Positions 24,400-36,669 of a DNA stretch of 64,000 nucleotides are shown one piece after another (the first letter of the stretch is position 1; each line of letters opens with the position of its first letter). Below the pieces are notes generated by a model. It worked only from the letters and a program-made list of their open reading frames with translations, did no database searches and was not told where the DNA came from. This stretch comes from Sphagnum compactum (lineage: Eukaryota > Bryophyta > Sphagnopsida > Sphagnales), in the NCBI GenBank assembly GCA_965153455.1, contig OZ234499.1:14070271-14134270 (forward strand), written 5' to 3'. Position numbers and translations under genes: made by a program.

Positions 24400-25960
24400 A
24401 GAAAAACAACTTAAAACTCAATCAATAATTTTCTGAATTAAAAAAAAATTACATTCCAAAATAGTAATTAAGAGTTCAAAATATCAAGTTTTAGATCAGA
24501 TAAAGTTTGTTTGAATTTAAGTAACAAATTTCAAAATTGAAATGTCAATTTTCATATTCAAATAACAATATTCAAAATTGAAATGTCCATTTTTAAACTC
24601 AATTAATAATTTTCTGAATTGAAATATTAAGTTTGAGAATCCAAAATAATAAATGGGAATTCAAATTTCAACTTTCAAGTAAAATAATTTCTTCAAATTT
24701 AAATATTTTAAGAATTCAGAATTGAAATATAAATTTTCATATTCAAATAAAAATATTCAAAACCTAAATGTTGAGTTTTAGACTCAATTGTAATTTTTGA
24801 ATTGAAATACCAAATTTTTATTCGAAAATAATAATTTATAAATCAAATATTATTGTTTAGATCAAATAAGTTTTTTTGAATTTAAATAAGAAAATTCAGA
24901 ATTGAAATGTCAAATTTCAATTCAAGTAAAAATATTGAAAAATTGAAATGTCCATTTTTAGACTCAATTAAAAAAATGGAGAATTGAAATACTAATTTTG
25001 AGGATCGAAAATAATAATTTGGAATTGATATTTCAAGGTTCGAATCATATGATTATTTATATTTGAAAATTTCAGAGTTCAAATATAAATTTTCATATTC
25101 AAACAAAAATATTCAATATTAAAATGTCCAGTTTTAGAATTAATTAATAATTTTTTGAATTGAAATACTAATTCTTAGATTTGAAAATAATAATATAGAA
25201 GTGAAATATCAATTTTTAGATCAAATAAGTTTTTTGACTTTAGATTGAAAAAAATCATATTCAAATATTGTTTTAAAGAATTGAACTAGCAATTTACAGA
25301 TTCAAATATCAAATTTCAAATTCAAATATATTTTTAAAATAACTAAATAGTATTTTCAGAATTGAAATATAAGTTTTCAGATCAAATGTTTTATTGAAAT
25401 TTAAAATTCAGAATTGAAATATCAGTTCTAAGATTTGAATAGTTTTTATTCAAATTCAAATTCAAATAAAAATAATTCCAAGAACAATTTTTCGAATTAA
25501 AATATTCAGATTCAAATAATGTTTTCAAATTCAATAATTCAAAAAAGAATTCCAATAGCAATTTTCAATTGAAACATCGATTATAATGTTTTAAATAAAA
25601 TTTTCATAATTGGAATTATAATTTTAGACTTAAACATATATTTTTGAATACAACCAATTTCTTTAAATATTCATATTTCTAAACTTCAAATTCAAATAAC
25701 AACTTAAAAATTCAAATATCATTTTCAGAATTGAAATAACAATTTTCAGAATTCAAATAAGAATTTTTAGAATCTAAATATCAAATTTCACATTTGATTA
25801 ACAATTTTTCAAGTTCAAATATTTATTTTTAGATTCAAGTAATGATTTTAAATTAAATTAAAAAATAGAATGCATACTAAAAATTTGAAATTCAAATAAT
25901 TAAAAAAAAATTGAAGTATGAATTTTCAGATTTGAATAACAAATTTCAAAGTTCAGATAT
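24400..25960. repeat. AT-rich satellite-like array, about 180-bp period
   Basis: The junction word AAATGTCCATTTTTA[GA]ACTC or a variant lies at about 24414 (partial), 24585, 24770, 24950 and 25125, giving spacings of 181, 185, 180 and 175 bp. Between these points each unit repeats the order AATTTTCTGAATTGAAATA, AAAATAATAAT, TTCAAATTTAAATA, TTCAGAATTGAAAT, TTCATATTCAAATA. After about 25280 the order decays into a mixture of the sub-words until 25960. Five diverged monomers are recognisable. The sub-words also form a shorter 20-40 bp internal periodicity. Confidence 0.65.
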
Positions 25961-26734
25961 TGATGTTGAGATTCATTATATGAATAACATACATGCATAT
26001 GCATATTTAACGTACACACAAATATATATATTGTAAATATAATTTTAATACATACATAAAAGTACACCACTATGTCACCATAGAATACCTTTAGGATTCA
26101 ACTAATTTGGTGAGTATTGCGACTAATGGGACATATCAACCTATTAATGGATGAAAAGAAATTTAAAATCCATACAACCAATAATATGAAGTTTCCAATA
26201 GTTGCATCATAATTGTGAAAATGACCAAAATAGTTGGAATTTGGTCTTGTAGTTGCAAATATTCCTAAACCTAGTTGCAAACAACTACAAATTGCATGTA
26301 GTCGCATATGGAGTGATTACATTTTGGATGATATTTACTAATTATTATGTTACATATCTAATAAACATGTTTATTTAAGCACCTTCAAGTAGCCCTTGTG
26401 ATAGAAGACTAAAAAGCTCTTAAAAGCCACATACATATTTCTTCTCTTCACCTAAGAGGCAAGTTGAGGAATGCAAGTTGCACAATTGAATAAGTTATTC
26501 TGCAATGTAAAGATTAAATGTCTATATGTTAAATATTCTACAAATAAGTCCTTATAAAATACATGTCTCTGTTAATTTGAATGAATGAAAACTTCCATGC
26601 CATTAAAGTTGTAAGAACTAACCTTTTTGTTTGATGTTGAGGTTGTCATGCATGGGCTTCTATTACATCATGCATGTGTTGGAGGTAGTGCATGAAGTCA
26701 TAAAATTTGTTTTAAATCATGACACATTTGTTTT
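25961..26734. other. AT-rich spacer
   Basis: No gene or organised repeat was recognised between the satellite field and the 112-bp duplication. A small (CAT)-rich stretch at 25985-26000 is simple sequence. Confidence 0.4.
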
Positions 26735-26945
26735 GACTTTGTGGGAACAATGAAAATGTGTTGTGCATATCTACCAATTTGTCTTTAAATATTTTTCAAA
26801 AAATAAAAAAAACAAGATTAAACACCTTTACAACTGCACATTTTTTGATTTTGTGGGACCAATGAAAATGTGTTGTGAATATCTACCAATTTGTCTTTAA
26901 ATATTTTTCAAAAAATAACAAACAAGACTAAACACCTTTACAATT
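26735..26945. repeat. Tandem duplication, 112-bp period
   Basis: TTGTGGGAACAATGAAAATG at 26739 recurs as TTGTGGGACCAATGAAAATG at 26851. Both are followed by TGTTGTG, ATATCTACCAATTTGTC and a matching run to AAACACCTTTACAA. Only a few substitutions and small length changes separate the copies. Non-coding. Confidence 0.75.
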
Positions 26946-27459
26946 AAAATGGGACAAATGAAGATGATGAGAGGAAAATAGGTTGTACATTATTTTTAAT
27001 GATTTAGATTAATACATTGATGAATAATTATTACATTGGATCTTGTGGATTGTGACAATGACAAGTTGTTGTCAACTTGGTGGATTAATGTAATTTCACA
27101 AACATTAATATATGCAAATTTTTTCTTCCAAGGTCAACAATACCAAATCCATTGAAAGTGCCCCTCATTAAGGCTTTTTTTAATGTTCACTTTTGATAAT
27201 TGGTTGCATGTTTAATTGTAACAATTTTTGTCATTAATGAGTTTGATCAAAAAAATTTTCCCAAGAGCTATTATTAGAATCATCAATATCCCAAATATTG
27301 GTTAAATTTTTGATGCAAAGTTCATAGTCCTTGCCCATCTAGCCTTACTAAAATCACAATATTGTTTTGAAAAAAAATTGTTTGGTGATGGAGGCTTGAA
27401 AATACTTGCCCTATTGAATGAATAGAAGTTTGGCATGGGAGTTGGCCTTTTTAAGGTGA

Positions 27460-27710
27460 TTATGTTAACAAATTGTACACAAGTTTTAAAGCCTCCTTTG
27501 AATTACAATCATGTGACCAAGATGTGGTCAAATCTATCCTCTTATCATGTGTTATAACAACAATTATCAAAGTACTTCAATTGGTGGAATAATGATGATA
27601 TTGGGTAGCATCAAAGATGAGCCAACTTGTTTTTCAATCTTGTGTTTTATGAAATTTAAACCTCAAAACTAATTGGCAAATCATTTTGATTTGGTGTCAC
27701 AAACATAAAA
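27460..27710 (+). pseudogene. Fragment of hAT-type transposase, C-terminal end
   Basis: Around 27490-27700 the plus strand reads KPPLNYNHVTKMWSNLSSYH, then VLGSIKDEPTCFS-like text, then FMKFKPQN and HFDLV. This parallels the end of the relic at 43-2580 (PPLDLHLVTKLW, then GLVENEICFSTLVFMKSKL and HLDF), so it is the same family. It has stops and frameshifts. Upstream coding blocks of that family were not found, so this is a truncated or more decayed copy. Confidence 0.5.
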
Positions 27711-28019
27711 ATTACAAAGATAGATGATGAAAGGATAAGTTTAAATTTAAATCCAAAACATAACACAAAGGAACCAAGACAATAACACAATAGCTAAATA
27801 TGAGTATACGATGTGTGCAAAACCAAAGTACAAACAAGTTTTTATTACGATGAAGTGAGAAAACGTAAACATAAAAAAACACAACAAAACTATGGTGTAG
27901 GATTGTACTTCAAACTAATGTTGAACAAATTGAAGGTCATGCATTATTTATAGTCCTTTGGGGACTTAATTCAAAGAAACTTCCATGGAAGTTTTCATGT
28001 GTTCATTAGTTAATATATT

Positions 28020-28180
28020 ATAATCACTTCTTAATTATAAGTGAATTTGGAATAAACTAAAAGTGAAATATGAATTAACATGAAATGAACTATAAATTAA
28101 TTATAAGTGAATTGGGAATTAATTATGAGTGAATCAAAAGTTAATTATAAATGAACTACAAATGAATTATGAGTGGACTA
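28020..28180. repeat. Short tandem repeat of TTAATTATAAGTGAA units
   Basis: Words like TTAATTATAAGTGAATT, GAATTATGAGTG and TTAATTATAAATGAAC recur about seven times at roughly 20-25 bp spacing. Units are diverged and the array is non-coding. Confidence 0.5.
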
Positions 28181-29490
28181 CAAAGTCATGGATGTAAATC
28201 CATGTGAATGAACTCCATTCATCATGTGATCATGTTCGATGTTAGTCTCTATGACATTTGATTATCAAAATATTTTTTTCAGAGTCATTATTCTATTATG
28301 TTTTTTCCATTTGGAGATGCAATCAAGGATTAATAAGATAGGAAATATAAGTATGCAGTGAATGTCTAATATTTTTTGAAGTCTTAGTGTTGCACACTTA
28401 AGCTTTTTACACATTTTTATGTTCAAGTTATAGCTTGTATGTAATAACTAAATAAGTAATGAAATTGTTTGATTTGTAATTTGTAGCTACAATATTCCCA
28501 ACTCCTTTTTTATGTTTTAATACGATTTAGATGTATAAAAATACCTAAAACATTATAAATTTTATATGTACCTTATGCATGTTTACTTGTTTGTTGGTTT
28601 TTTTGTTTAAGTTGATATGCACCTTGCTCAAGATTTTTTGATTGTATGTTTGTTGGTTTTTTGTTTCCATTTGATATGCACTTGGTTTGTTGATTGATTT
28701 TTTAATTTTATGCTGAACTAATATGGGAATTCAAGGAAAGTTGTCACAAGTGTTGCTTGTGTGGATTTAACTTAGGTTGTAATAGGTAGGGTTTGAGACA
28801 TTTAAGGTTGTATCCTTCTTCACGCGATTTATATTTTTGAGCACAGAAAGTGGATTGCAAAAAAATCTTGTTACCACATTTTGTACATAATGTTTGAAAA
28901 GATTACCAATACACATACATTTCTATTGAAAAGATTGTTGAATTTTGTACATGTGAAAACACAATGTAGCCAATTTGTCACACTTGACAAATTTTATGTC
29001 ACAACTATATGTTATTGTGAATTTTTCTTGGATGTGATATTTCTTATTACATCTACTGCAAGTTGCCAATTATACATAGCATAAATGTAAAATAATTGCA
29101 AATATTGCTTTTAAGAAACAACATGTATAGCCAATTAGAAAATTTTGGTCAAATGGAATTTATTTTTTTTGTGATGAATGTTAATGGTTAGTGATCACAA
29201 TTAAGATCGATTATTACAATTAATGTTAAATGTTATATATATATATAGGCTTAATTCTCACAATCAAGATTTTGCTCTTTACTCATTTAACATTGAGTTA
29301 AAAAATCCTTTTCCATCTCTTTACATAAAATTGAGTAAAAAACACAAAACTTAAGCTAGGCCTACATATTAACTATCAAAAATGCTAACACTGAGTTAAT
29401 ACCACTTTCCAAGAAGGATGGCACACCATAATCAATTTTACCCAACATATAAATGCACCCAAAAATTAAGAAAATGCAACATTGATTTAA
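28181..29490. other. AT-rich spacer
   Basis: No gene was recognised. A (TA)n tract lies near 29236-29247. Two short related stretches with TTTGTTTGTTGGTTTTTT occur around 28588 and 28648 and look like an old duplication. Confidence 0.4.
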
Positions 29491-29499
29491 CACTAAGTG

Positions 29500-30035
29500 T
29501 GAATGATTAAAACTATCATTAAAAGAAAGAATATGATAACATATATTTGAAAAACCAATCCATGAATTTGTAAAAAAAATCTATGGAAAAAAAAGCTTGG
29601 TATGTCTATGAAGAAAACACATATTAAATATGGGAAAGAAACATATCTTGGGGGGAAAAAAAAAATCAGTGGAAGAAACACATGTTTAGAAACAATTTTT
29701 TTTTATTTTTGTTAATTATGTAGGGGAGAAAATGATATGTATGAGAAAATTTAATTTTTGAAATGACATATGTATGGAATTAAAAAATATACATTGTTGG
29801 GAAAAATTCTAAGGAAATAAAATATGTCTATAGAAATAAAAACCATATGTATGAAAACCATATGCATAGAAATTCAAATGAAACATATTGATGGACAAGA
29901 ATTTATGAAAATACAAACATACCATGTGGGAGGAAAAGAAAACATATGCATGGACAAAAACTATCAATGACCATATGTATGGACAAGAACTATGAATGAC
30001 CATATGTATGGAATTTCCTTAAAACATTATGTATA
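29500..30035. repeat. Minisatellite of ACATATGTATGGA-type units
   Basis: Variants of CATATGTATGGA[AC]AA recur about a dozen times at irregular 20-50 bp spacing. The copies at the right end, around 29955-30010, are the most similar (GACCATATGTATGGACAAGAACTAT-like units of about 37 bp). A-rich on the plus strand. No coding potential beyond repeat-derived frames. Confidence 0.55.
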
Positions 30036-30039
30036 GAAA

Positions 30040-30066
30040 CTAGTCTGAACCCCGTGCCTTAGGCAC
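30040..30066 (-). mobile_element. Helitron-like 3' terminus, minus orientation
   Basis: On the minus strand the perfect hairpin GTGCCT-A-AGGCAC (30066 to 30054) is followed after ten bases (GGGGTTCAGA) by CTAG (30043 to 30040) and then T. This is the Helitron 3' end pattern and closely resembles the plus-strand terminus at 12776-12805. The element body would lie to the right, where the gypsy element begins 65 bp away. The gypsy element may therefore have inserted into a Helitron. Confidence 0.45.
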
Positions 30067-30130
30067 AAGTGTGTGTGCATTTGTATCGGGCAGGCAGAAC
30101 CCATGGTCTGCACAATCATGTGCGTGCTCC

Positions 30131-31078
30131 TGTAACCAAAAAGGAGGGGTCCATAGAACGCACAACACATCTACTGTGGCCAACGAACCCTGTCGACTGA
30201 ACTTTGCTGATCTTCTCTACTCACACAGAACTCCAAACCTTCTCACATAGCAACTACTGACCGGCTCTTTCCTCCCCAACTCACAGATCGGAGATGTACA
30301 AACACAACAACACGTCCAACCTCAAGCATCCTTCTTCTTCCTCACCGCTCACACAGGTATCAAACAAAGAAACTTTCCATTGCATTTACAAAATATGTAC
30401 AATCCCGAAAGCACAAGTTCTCGGGACATCAGAAGACTCACAAAACAACAGCTTCAGTGTTGTTCCGACTCTCTTTCTCTTTCTCTCTAATTCTTCTGCA
30501 GCAACAACAACCATTTGACTGACTACCAGGCGCAGCGAAAATTCAGGCGTTCAGCCAAAGTCACCTAACTACAGAACTTTACACCATCACCATGTCTATC
30601 CAACTACCAAACTTCTACAGTTCCAGCTTCTACAGATCCACACACCTCCCAAAATTATTCTGCTAATCCCATTCTAGCCTCCTGATCTTTCTCCTCTAAC
30701 ACCAACCAAAATTGTCTGTTTCTCCTTTCTCTTTCCTACCTTCCGAGCTAAAACCTTCTTGCAGTCTGGGAAAAAGATCCACTCCACACCTCCAGAGCCA
30801 CACAAAAGCTTTTCGAGATTCCGTAAGCTTCCCTCCGAAGCCTCACCGTTCGCCGTCGCCGCCCGTTTTTCATCAATTCGACACCATCAGCATTCATCAT
30901 TCTTCGCCGTCATCTCCCAAGATTATCCTAAAGCACACAAAGCAAGGGAGAAAGCAACCATGCATTCCATGCAGTAGTAATGAGCGCCGAAAACAAAAGG
31001 TGGCCGCCTCAAACAGACCTAGATCCCAAACACAGTTCAGTGTTCACACTGAATCTGTCCACCTACCTTCGCATTACA
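30131..31078 (-). repeat. 3' LTR of the gypsy element, 948 bp
   Basis: In element orientation it starts TGTAATGCGAAGGTAGGTGG at 31078 and ends TTTTTGGTTACA at 30131, so its ends form a TGTAA/TTACA inverted repeat with canonical TG and CA. It contains 675 bp (30299-30973) missing from the other LTR. Plus-strand frames at 30712-31323 within it are not genes. Confidence 0.85.
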
Positions 31079-31085
31079 TATGTAA

Positions 31086-31098
31086 CCCCTCCCTTCTT
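31086..31098 (-). promoter_or_regulatory. Polypurine tract
   Basis: Minus strand AAGAAGGGAGGGG lies seven bases before the 3' LTR start. This is the expected primer site for plus-strand DNA synthesis in an LTR element. Confidence 0.75.
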
Positions 31099-31123
31099 AA
31101 ACAACTGAGTCCCTCAGCTCGGC

Positions 31124-34100
31124 TTAATCGGGTTGCATGTGGTAGATCTGTAGGTCCCTCCTTGATCTCTCCCACTGCTTTCCATCAGCATCTTGAACAA
31201 TACACATGCGACAGCCTTCCTCAAAGTCATAGTTCCCTTTCCCATCCACATGCCCAACAAATTGGTATGGGCCTTCTTAGCTTGCGGCCAACGCGCGCTT
31301 CTTGCTTGGCCTTTTCATCTTGACCATAGTCTCTCCAGCAATGAGACCTTCAAACAAGTGTTTGCCCTTCCTATCTGCATACGTGCTTCGCTGTCTCTTC
31401 TGTGCTTGCTCTACATTGAGCAATACGCTCTCATGTATGCTTGCTATGAGCCTTACCTTTTCCAGGAATTGTGCTGCAATCTGTTCAACATCAACTCCAT
31501 CATCCACAACACCAGTCAGCGCACTTAGATAATTGTCAGCTCTGAGTCGCGGTGATCGACCGGTTAGAACCATGAATGGCGAGAACTTGGTGCTCGCCTG
31601 GACCCCACATCTATACCCAAACAAGACCTTAGCCAGGTGTTCATCCCAGCAATCCACATTCGCAAGATTCGTGGCTAGAATTGTGATACCATGCTTGATG
31701 GTTTTGATCATGCGTTCCGCCATCCCGTTGCACTGGGGCCATTGAGGTGCAGTGCGCTGATGCTGTATAGCGTAGTCCTTGCACATAATTTCAAACTCTG
31801 CACCCCACTCCCCTCCGTTGTCAGTCAGTATGAAACCAGGTACTCCATATCTACAAATCAAATCGTCCTCAAGAAACCTGGCTGCCGTTTTAGCACCATG
31901 ATCCGCCACGGCCTTAGCTTCACACCATTTGGAGTAATGGTCGATAGCCACAAGGATATACTTGTTTCCTGCCTTGGTCTCAGGCAGTGGCCCCGCGGTG
32001 TCCATCGCCACTCTGTAAAACAAATAACAGACAGGGATGCTTTTGAGCCTCTCATCCCCGGATCGGACGCTTCCTTCACTCTTGACCAGCTGACATTGCT
32101 GGCAACACCTGACCACCGATTTGACGTCCTCAGTTCGACAGTGCCAGAAATACCTTCGACAGATCTCGGACAAGAGCCTTTGTTCGCCCGAGTGTCCCAG
32201 ATCCTCATGCATCTGCAGTACCAGTGATCTCCTCTCCTCAGGTCTGGTTACGTAGAGATCCTTGAAGAAGAGCTTATGCTCCTTCCAACAGTAGCTGGCT
32301 GCTCTTTTTCTCACCCTCTTGCTCTCTTCAAGTTCAATCAATTCTGGCAACACTCCTTCTTTCAGGAGTGCCAGACAGGTCGTATCCTGCCAGATGTCAG
32401 GGCCCTTCATCTCACCTCCACTCTTGTCTGCTTCATCCACAATGGTCAAGTTGATTTCATGGCCTCCGACCTTAGACATTCCTTGAGCAGCTAGAACCAG
32501 TTCTAGCTGCTGTCTTCTGTTATAATACCTAACCTGGCCCTTCCAATGTCTCTGCTTACCCTGATCAACCTCCAGGTCTGCATCCTCAGCTACATCCAAC
32601 CGTTCTGCGCTTGGGGTCGCCTCCTCCCCTGAATCAGTTGCAATCACCAAGTCAATCATAAACAGGTGGTGGGGATCCGAGCTGTGCCAATGTTTGATCC
32701 CGGGACGGCACCCGCGATGCTCAGTATGTTCCCTCAACTGCCTCCTGTTCCCACGCCACTCCATATGCTGACCATGCCGAACAGACAATATCTTTTCAGC
32801 CGTCTCGGCCACTCCATGCTGTGTGTGTTGATCATCCTGGATTTCCTGATGGAAATCCTCATCATCCATAGCTTGCCCCACTGGATTCCGACTCAGGGCA
32901 TCAGCATTCGCATGCCTCACTCCTGGCCTGTGGACTATCTTGAAGCTGTAGTCCTGCAGCAGGTCAATCCATCTACCCCTTCTTCCATGTGCATCTGATA
33001 CAGTCGCCAACCATTCAAGCGGCTTATGGTCCGTCCTCAATGTGAAGTGAGTTCTGTGCAAGTACTGTCTAAAATGTAAGATTCCCCAGATCAAAGCATA
33101 ACACTCTCCTTCCATGGGGTGAAACTTCTTTTGTGCCACCGTCAATGCCTTGCTGGCGTAAGCTATGACCTTCTCGAATCTACCCTCTTTCTGCGATAGG
33201 ATAACACCAACTCCCTTGGTCGACCAATCCACATCAAGGAAAAAGGGCTCCTTGAAATTGGGCCTCACCAGAATTGGAGTTCCTATAAGTGCCTTCTTCA
33301 AAACGTTAAACGCCCTCTGGCAGTCCTGGTTCCAGACAAAAACCACATCCTTCTTAGTGAGTTCAAACAAAGGACCTGCCAGTTTCGAATATCCCTTAAT
33401 GTATCTGCGGTAGTACCCTATCAGTCCTAGGAAGGATCTGACATTGACGACTGTTGTAGGTGCCGGAAATTCCCGTACCGCATCGATCTTACTAGGGTCA
33501 GGCCTAGTCCCTTCTTTGCTGACTACATGTCCTAGGAAAACAACACTTCCTGCAGCAAAACAACACTTGCTCGGGTTCAATTTCAGGTTCACTTCCCTGA
33601 GTCTGGAAAGTACAGCTCCCAGATGTTGAAGATGATCCTGCCATTCTTCACTGTGGACATTGAGGTCATCAACGAAAATTTTCAGGAATGAGTTCCCCAA
33701 ATCCTTGAAGACTTCGGTCATGGTTCGCGTAAAGGTACTCGTGGCGTTTTTGAGTCCGAATGGCATGACAGTCCACTCAAATAGACTGCTCTTGATAACA
33801 AGCGCTGTCTTTCCCATGTCCTCAGGAGCCATCCTGATCTGCCAGAATCCCGATTGTAAATCCAGTGTAGTGAACCATGCTGACTTCCCCAATTGAGATA
33901 TCACATCTTCTACTAGGGGCATAGGGAATGAATCCCTCCGAGTTTGTAAGTTGAGGGGTCTGTAGTCCCCACAGAATCTCCTGCTTCCATCCTTCTTGAC
34001 AGGTAGAGTTACCCGGCAAGCGTATGCTGAGTTGCTTGGCCTCATTTTTCCCAACTCAACCAACACATTAATCTGCCTGTTTACCTCAGTCTCCTCCCAA

Positions 34101-36451
34101 TATGACAATCGACCAGGGGCTACCTTACAAGGTGGGAACCCTTGTGTGTCGATTAGATGTTCTCCAACGTTGCAACACCCAAGCTCCCCTTTGTTCCAGG
34201 CGAATACATCTTGATATTGCTCTAGGACTGTCCACAGCTGTCGTTCCATCCCTTTGTCCAGGTGCTGATCAATTCGAATCTTCTGACAAATCTCGCCCCA
34301 CCGTGTATCCTCCTTGGGGTTCTTCATGATTCGCTCCTTGACACAGTCGCACGGGTCAACGACCTCTATCTGTTGAAACTGCAGTAGTACAGATTCTTGT
34401 CCTGCATCCCTTGCTTCTGAGGGCTTCTGCTTGCGTTGCTTAGCATCAGCAGCCCATTGGATCCAGTCAGCATAGTCATCGTTGTCAGTGACCTCCTCCT
34501 TCATGAAATCAGCAGCCTTGTCCTGCAGCATGAGCTGCAGAATTTGCTGTGGCCCCTCCGACAACACTAAATTTTCAAGTTTGGTATTCCCGAACTCAGA
34601 TTCCTCCTCAGTCGTACCCACCACTTGATTCCCTTCATCAGAGTCTTTGCTTGAGCCAAAATCAGACTCAGATTCCAGCTCAGTGATTTGCTCACTAATG
34701 CTCTGTTGAGACAAGTAGGATGCTCCGTCCATTGCCTCCGATTCTCCAGATGGGTGTTTCCCAGTACAATCGTTATTGCAGTCACCAGTGGCTGAGTCCG
34801 ATCTCTGCATCAAGTTTACCATGGTGAGTGGCAGCACTTCCACATCAGCCCCAGGACCTCGTCTGACTTGGATCAGTCCCTGCTCAACATCCACAATCGC
34901 GCCAATCTTGATCAGCAGATCAAGCCCTAGTAAAATGTCATAGCTATCCGTATCCACAACCATGAAAGTCATCCTGCATTGCACTCCCCCAACCTTTATC
35001 GGTACCTCACTAATTCGGCTGAGTGCCTGTGTAATGGCACCTGAGGCCGTCTTGTATGTCTCCGATCCAGACACTAAATGCATTAGACCCAGCTTTCGAA
35101 CTATTGCAGCTGCCATGACTGACATGGATGCTCCAGTATCCACCAGTCCTTCAATTAAACACTGGTTCACTTCGACCGAAAGGTGGAGCGTCTTGCTCCT
35201 GTGTGTCTTGCTGATATACAGACGTCTAAGTGTTGGGACGGCTGAAACCATCGACACTTGAGTGTTTGCAGCCTCCACATCTTTCTTCTTCCGAGCTACC
35301 TTCACCAGATTCTCCAGGTGCTCCAACTTTCTTGGTATCATCATCACTGTCTCCATTGGTGTCAGTGATATTTTCCCTTTAATAAAATGGGACAGAATCT
35401 TCGATCTGACAGACTCCTCCCGATTGGCTCCTGCTCCTTCGATTGTTGGATCAGGAGTTAGTCCTGACGCTGCTGGTGTCACCTCCACATGCATTCTTCT
35501 TCTTGGTACCCGAGTGTAGGAGAACAAGTTCTCACCCCCACACAGCTTGTTAAGCTGGCGCAGGGTCGCTTCCTCATCATCCAGCATCACCTCTAGGAAG
35601 TTAGCTGATTCGGGGTGCGTCTTCCCATCCTTTGGCTTCTTCCAGCATCTGTCCTCTGAGTGCCCTAACCCTGCACATAAAGAACACTTCACACCACAAT
35701 TCTCTGTCCTATGCGGCATCCCACATTTGGCACATTTGGGCCGGGGTTCATTAAGCCTCGGACATGCTATGGCGGTGTGGTCTCCTCCTTTACAAATTTG
35801 GCACACTCCAGACATGCTGGAAGAGGATGATGCGACTGGTTTAGACACATTCCCCTTCATGAAATTGATAAGCGTATCATTGAAAGCATTGACTTGTTTT
35901 TCCATCATTGTCTCTGCAACTCCTTCCTCCTGCTCTTCCTTTAGAGGTTCGAATGGAGTTTCACCGAGCTCACCCAGCACCCTTTCGAGTTCTGTGGCAG
36001 CACCCACCATCTCTTCTATGTCAGCGTACGTTCTAACAACACATATTTTCCTAATTTCTGGTCTCAACTTACCCAGAAATCGCCTCCTCTGTTCGGCATC
36101 GGGAATTTTCCCCCGCTGAAACAGTTTATCCAATCGCTCAAAATATTTCTGCACTCGCTCCTTGGGTTCCTGCTTGATGACATCGAGCTTCATTCGAATG
36201 TCGTTAGTGTCCACATTGCCATACTTCTGCAAAATCAGTGTTCTCAGTTCAAGCCAGTCGGCCAGCGCCGGCTACAGCTTTCTGAACCACTCCCGGGCCC
36301 TGCCTCTCAGATTGAGCTTGGCAATCTTGAAAAGTTTGTCCGCATTGAGGTCGCGCACCTCAGCAGCCATACTAAGCCTTTCAGCCCAATCGCTGACGTC
36401 TTCATGATCGCGCCCCCAGAACAATTCGTCCATGCCCTGTGGACTAGTCAT
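31124..36451 (-). pseudogene. gag-pol polyprotein of the gypsy element, two in-frame stops
   Basis: One frame runs from ATG 36451 to TAA 31124-31126, broken only by TAG at 36272-36274 and TAA at 31277-31279. The frame between the stops is open for over 1650 codons. In order from the residue at 36232: retrotransposon gag region; three cysteine-rich knuckles (about residues 144-196); aspartic protease DTGAS (365-369); an acidic linker; reverse transcriptase (about 735-910) with FVDD at 853-856 in place of the usual Y[IV]DD; RNase H (about 995-1115, TDHKPLEWL); integrase zinc finger HX4H...CX2C (about 1341-1380); and the integrase core with its acidic triad visible in MDTAGPLP, TDNGGEW and NGMAERM. 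After the second stop 50 more in-frame codons carry a GPYQFVGH-type integrase tail. The TAG is one C-to-T change from CAG. No chromodomain. The catalytic motifs look intact, so decay is recent. Confidence 0.92.
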
Positions 36452-36669
36452 TCTGCAGATGCGTAATGAGGACAGAAAAATTGCAAAACTGCTTACAGAC
36501 ACAAAGTCCTCAAAAATATAGAAACACAACAACTGTCTATTTGCTGCAGTCCAACCCTTCCACACACACAGCTTTTCAAAAGGAAAACAGATGCACAAAT
36601 AAAATCACTCAGAATCTTAGTTCATGTACTCGGTTCTGATCCTTGAAACAAAACCAACTGCGATCCGAT

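Noticed and set aside
30712-31323. 203-codon plus-strand frame
   Set aside because: It lies within the 3' LTR and runs over its end into the element, antisense to the retrotransposon; no domain.
31302-36407. Many plus-strand frames of 60-190 codons
   Set aside because: They lie opposite the gag-pol frame of the gypsy element and have low-complexity serine/proline compositions typical of antisense reading.
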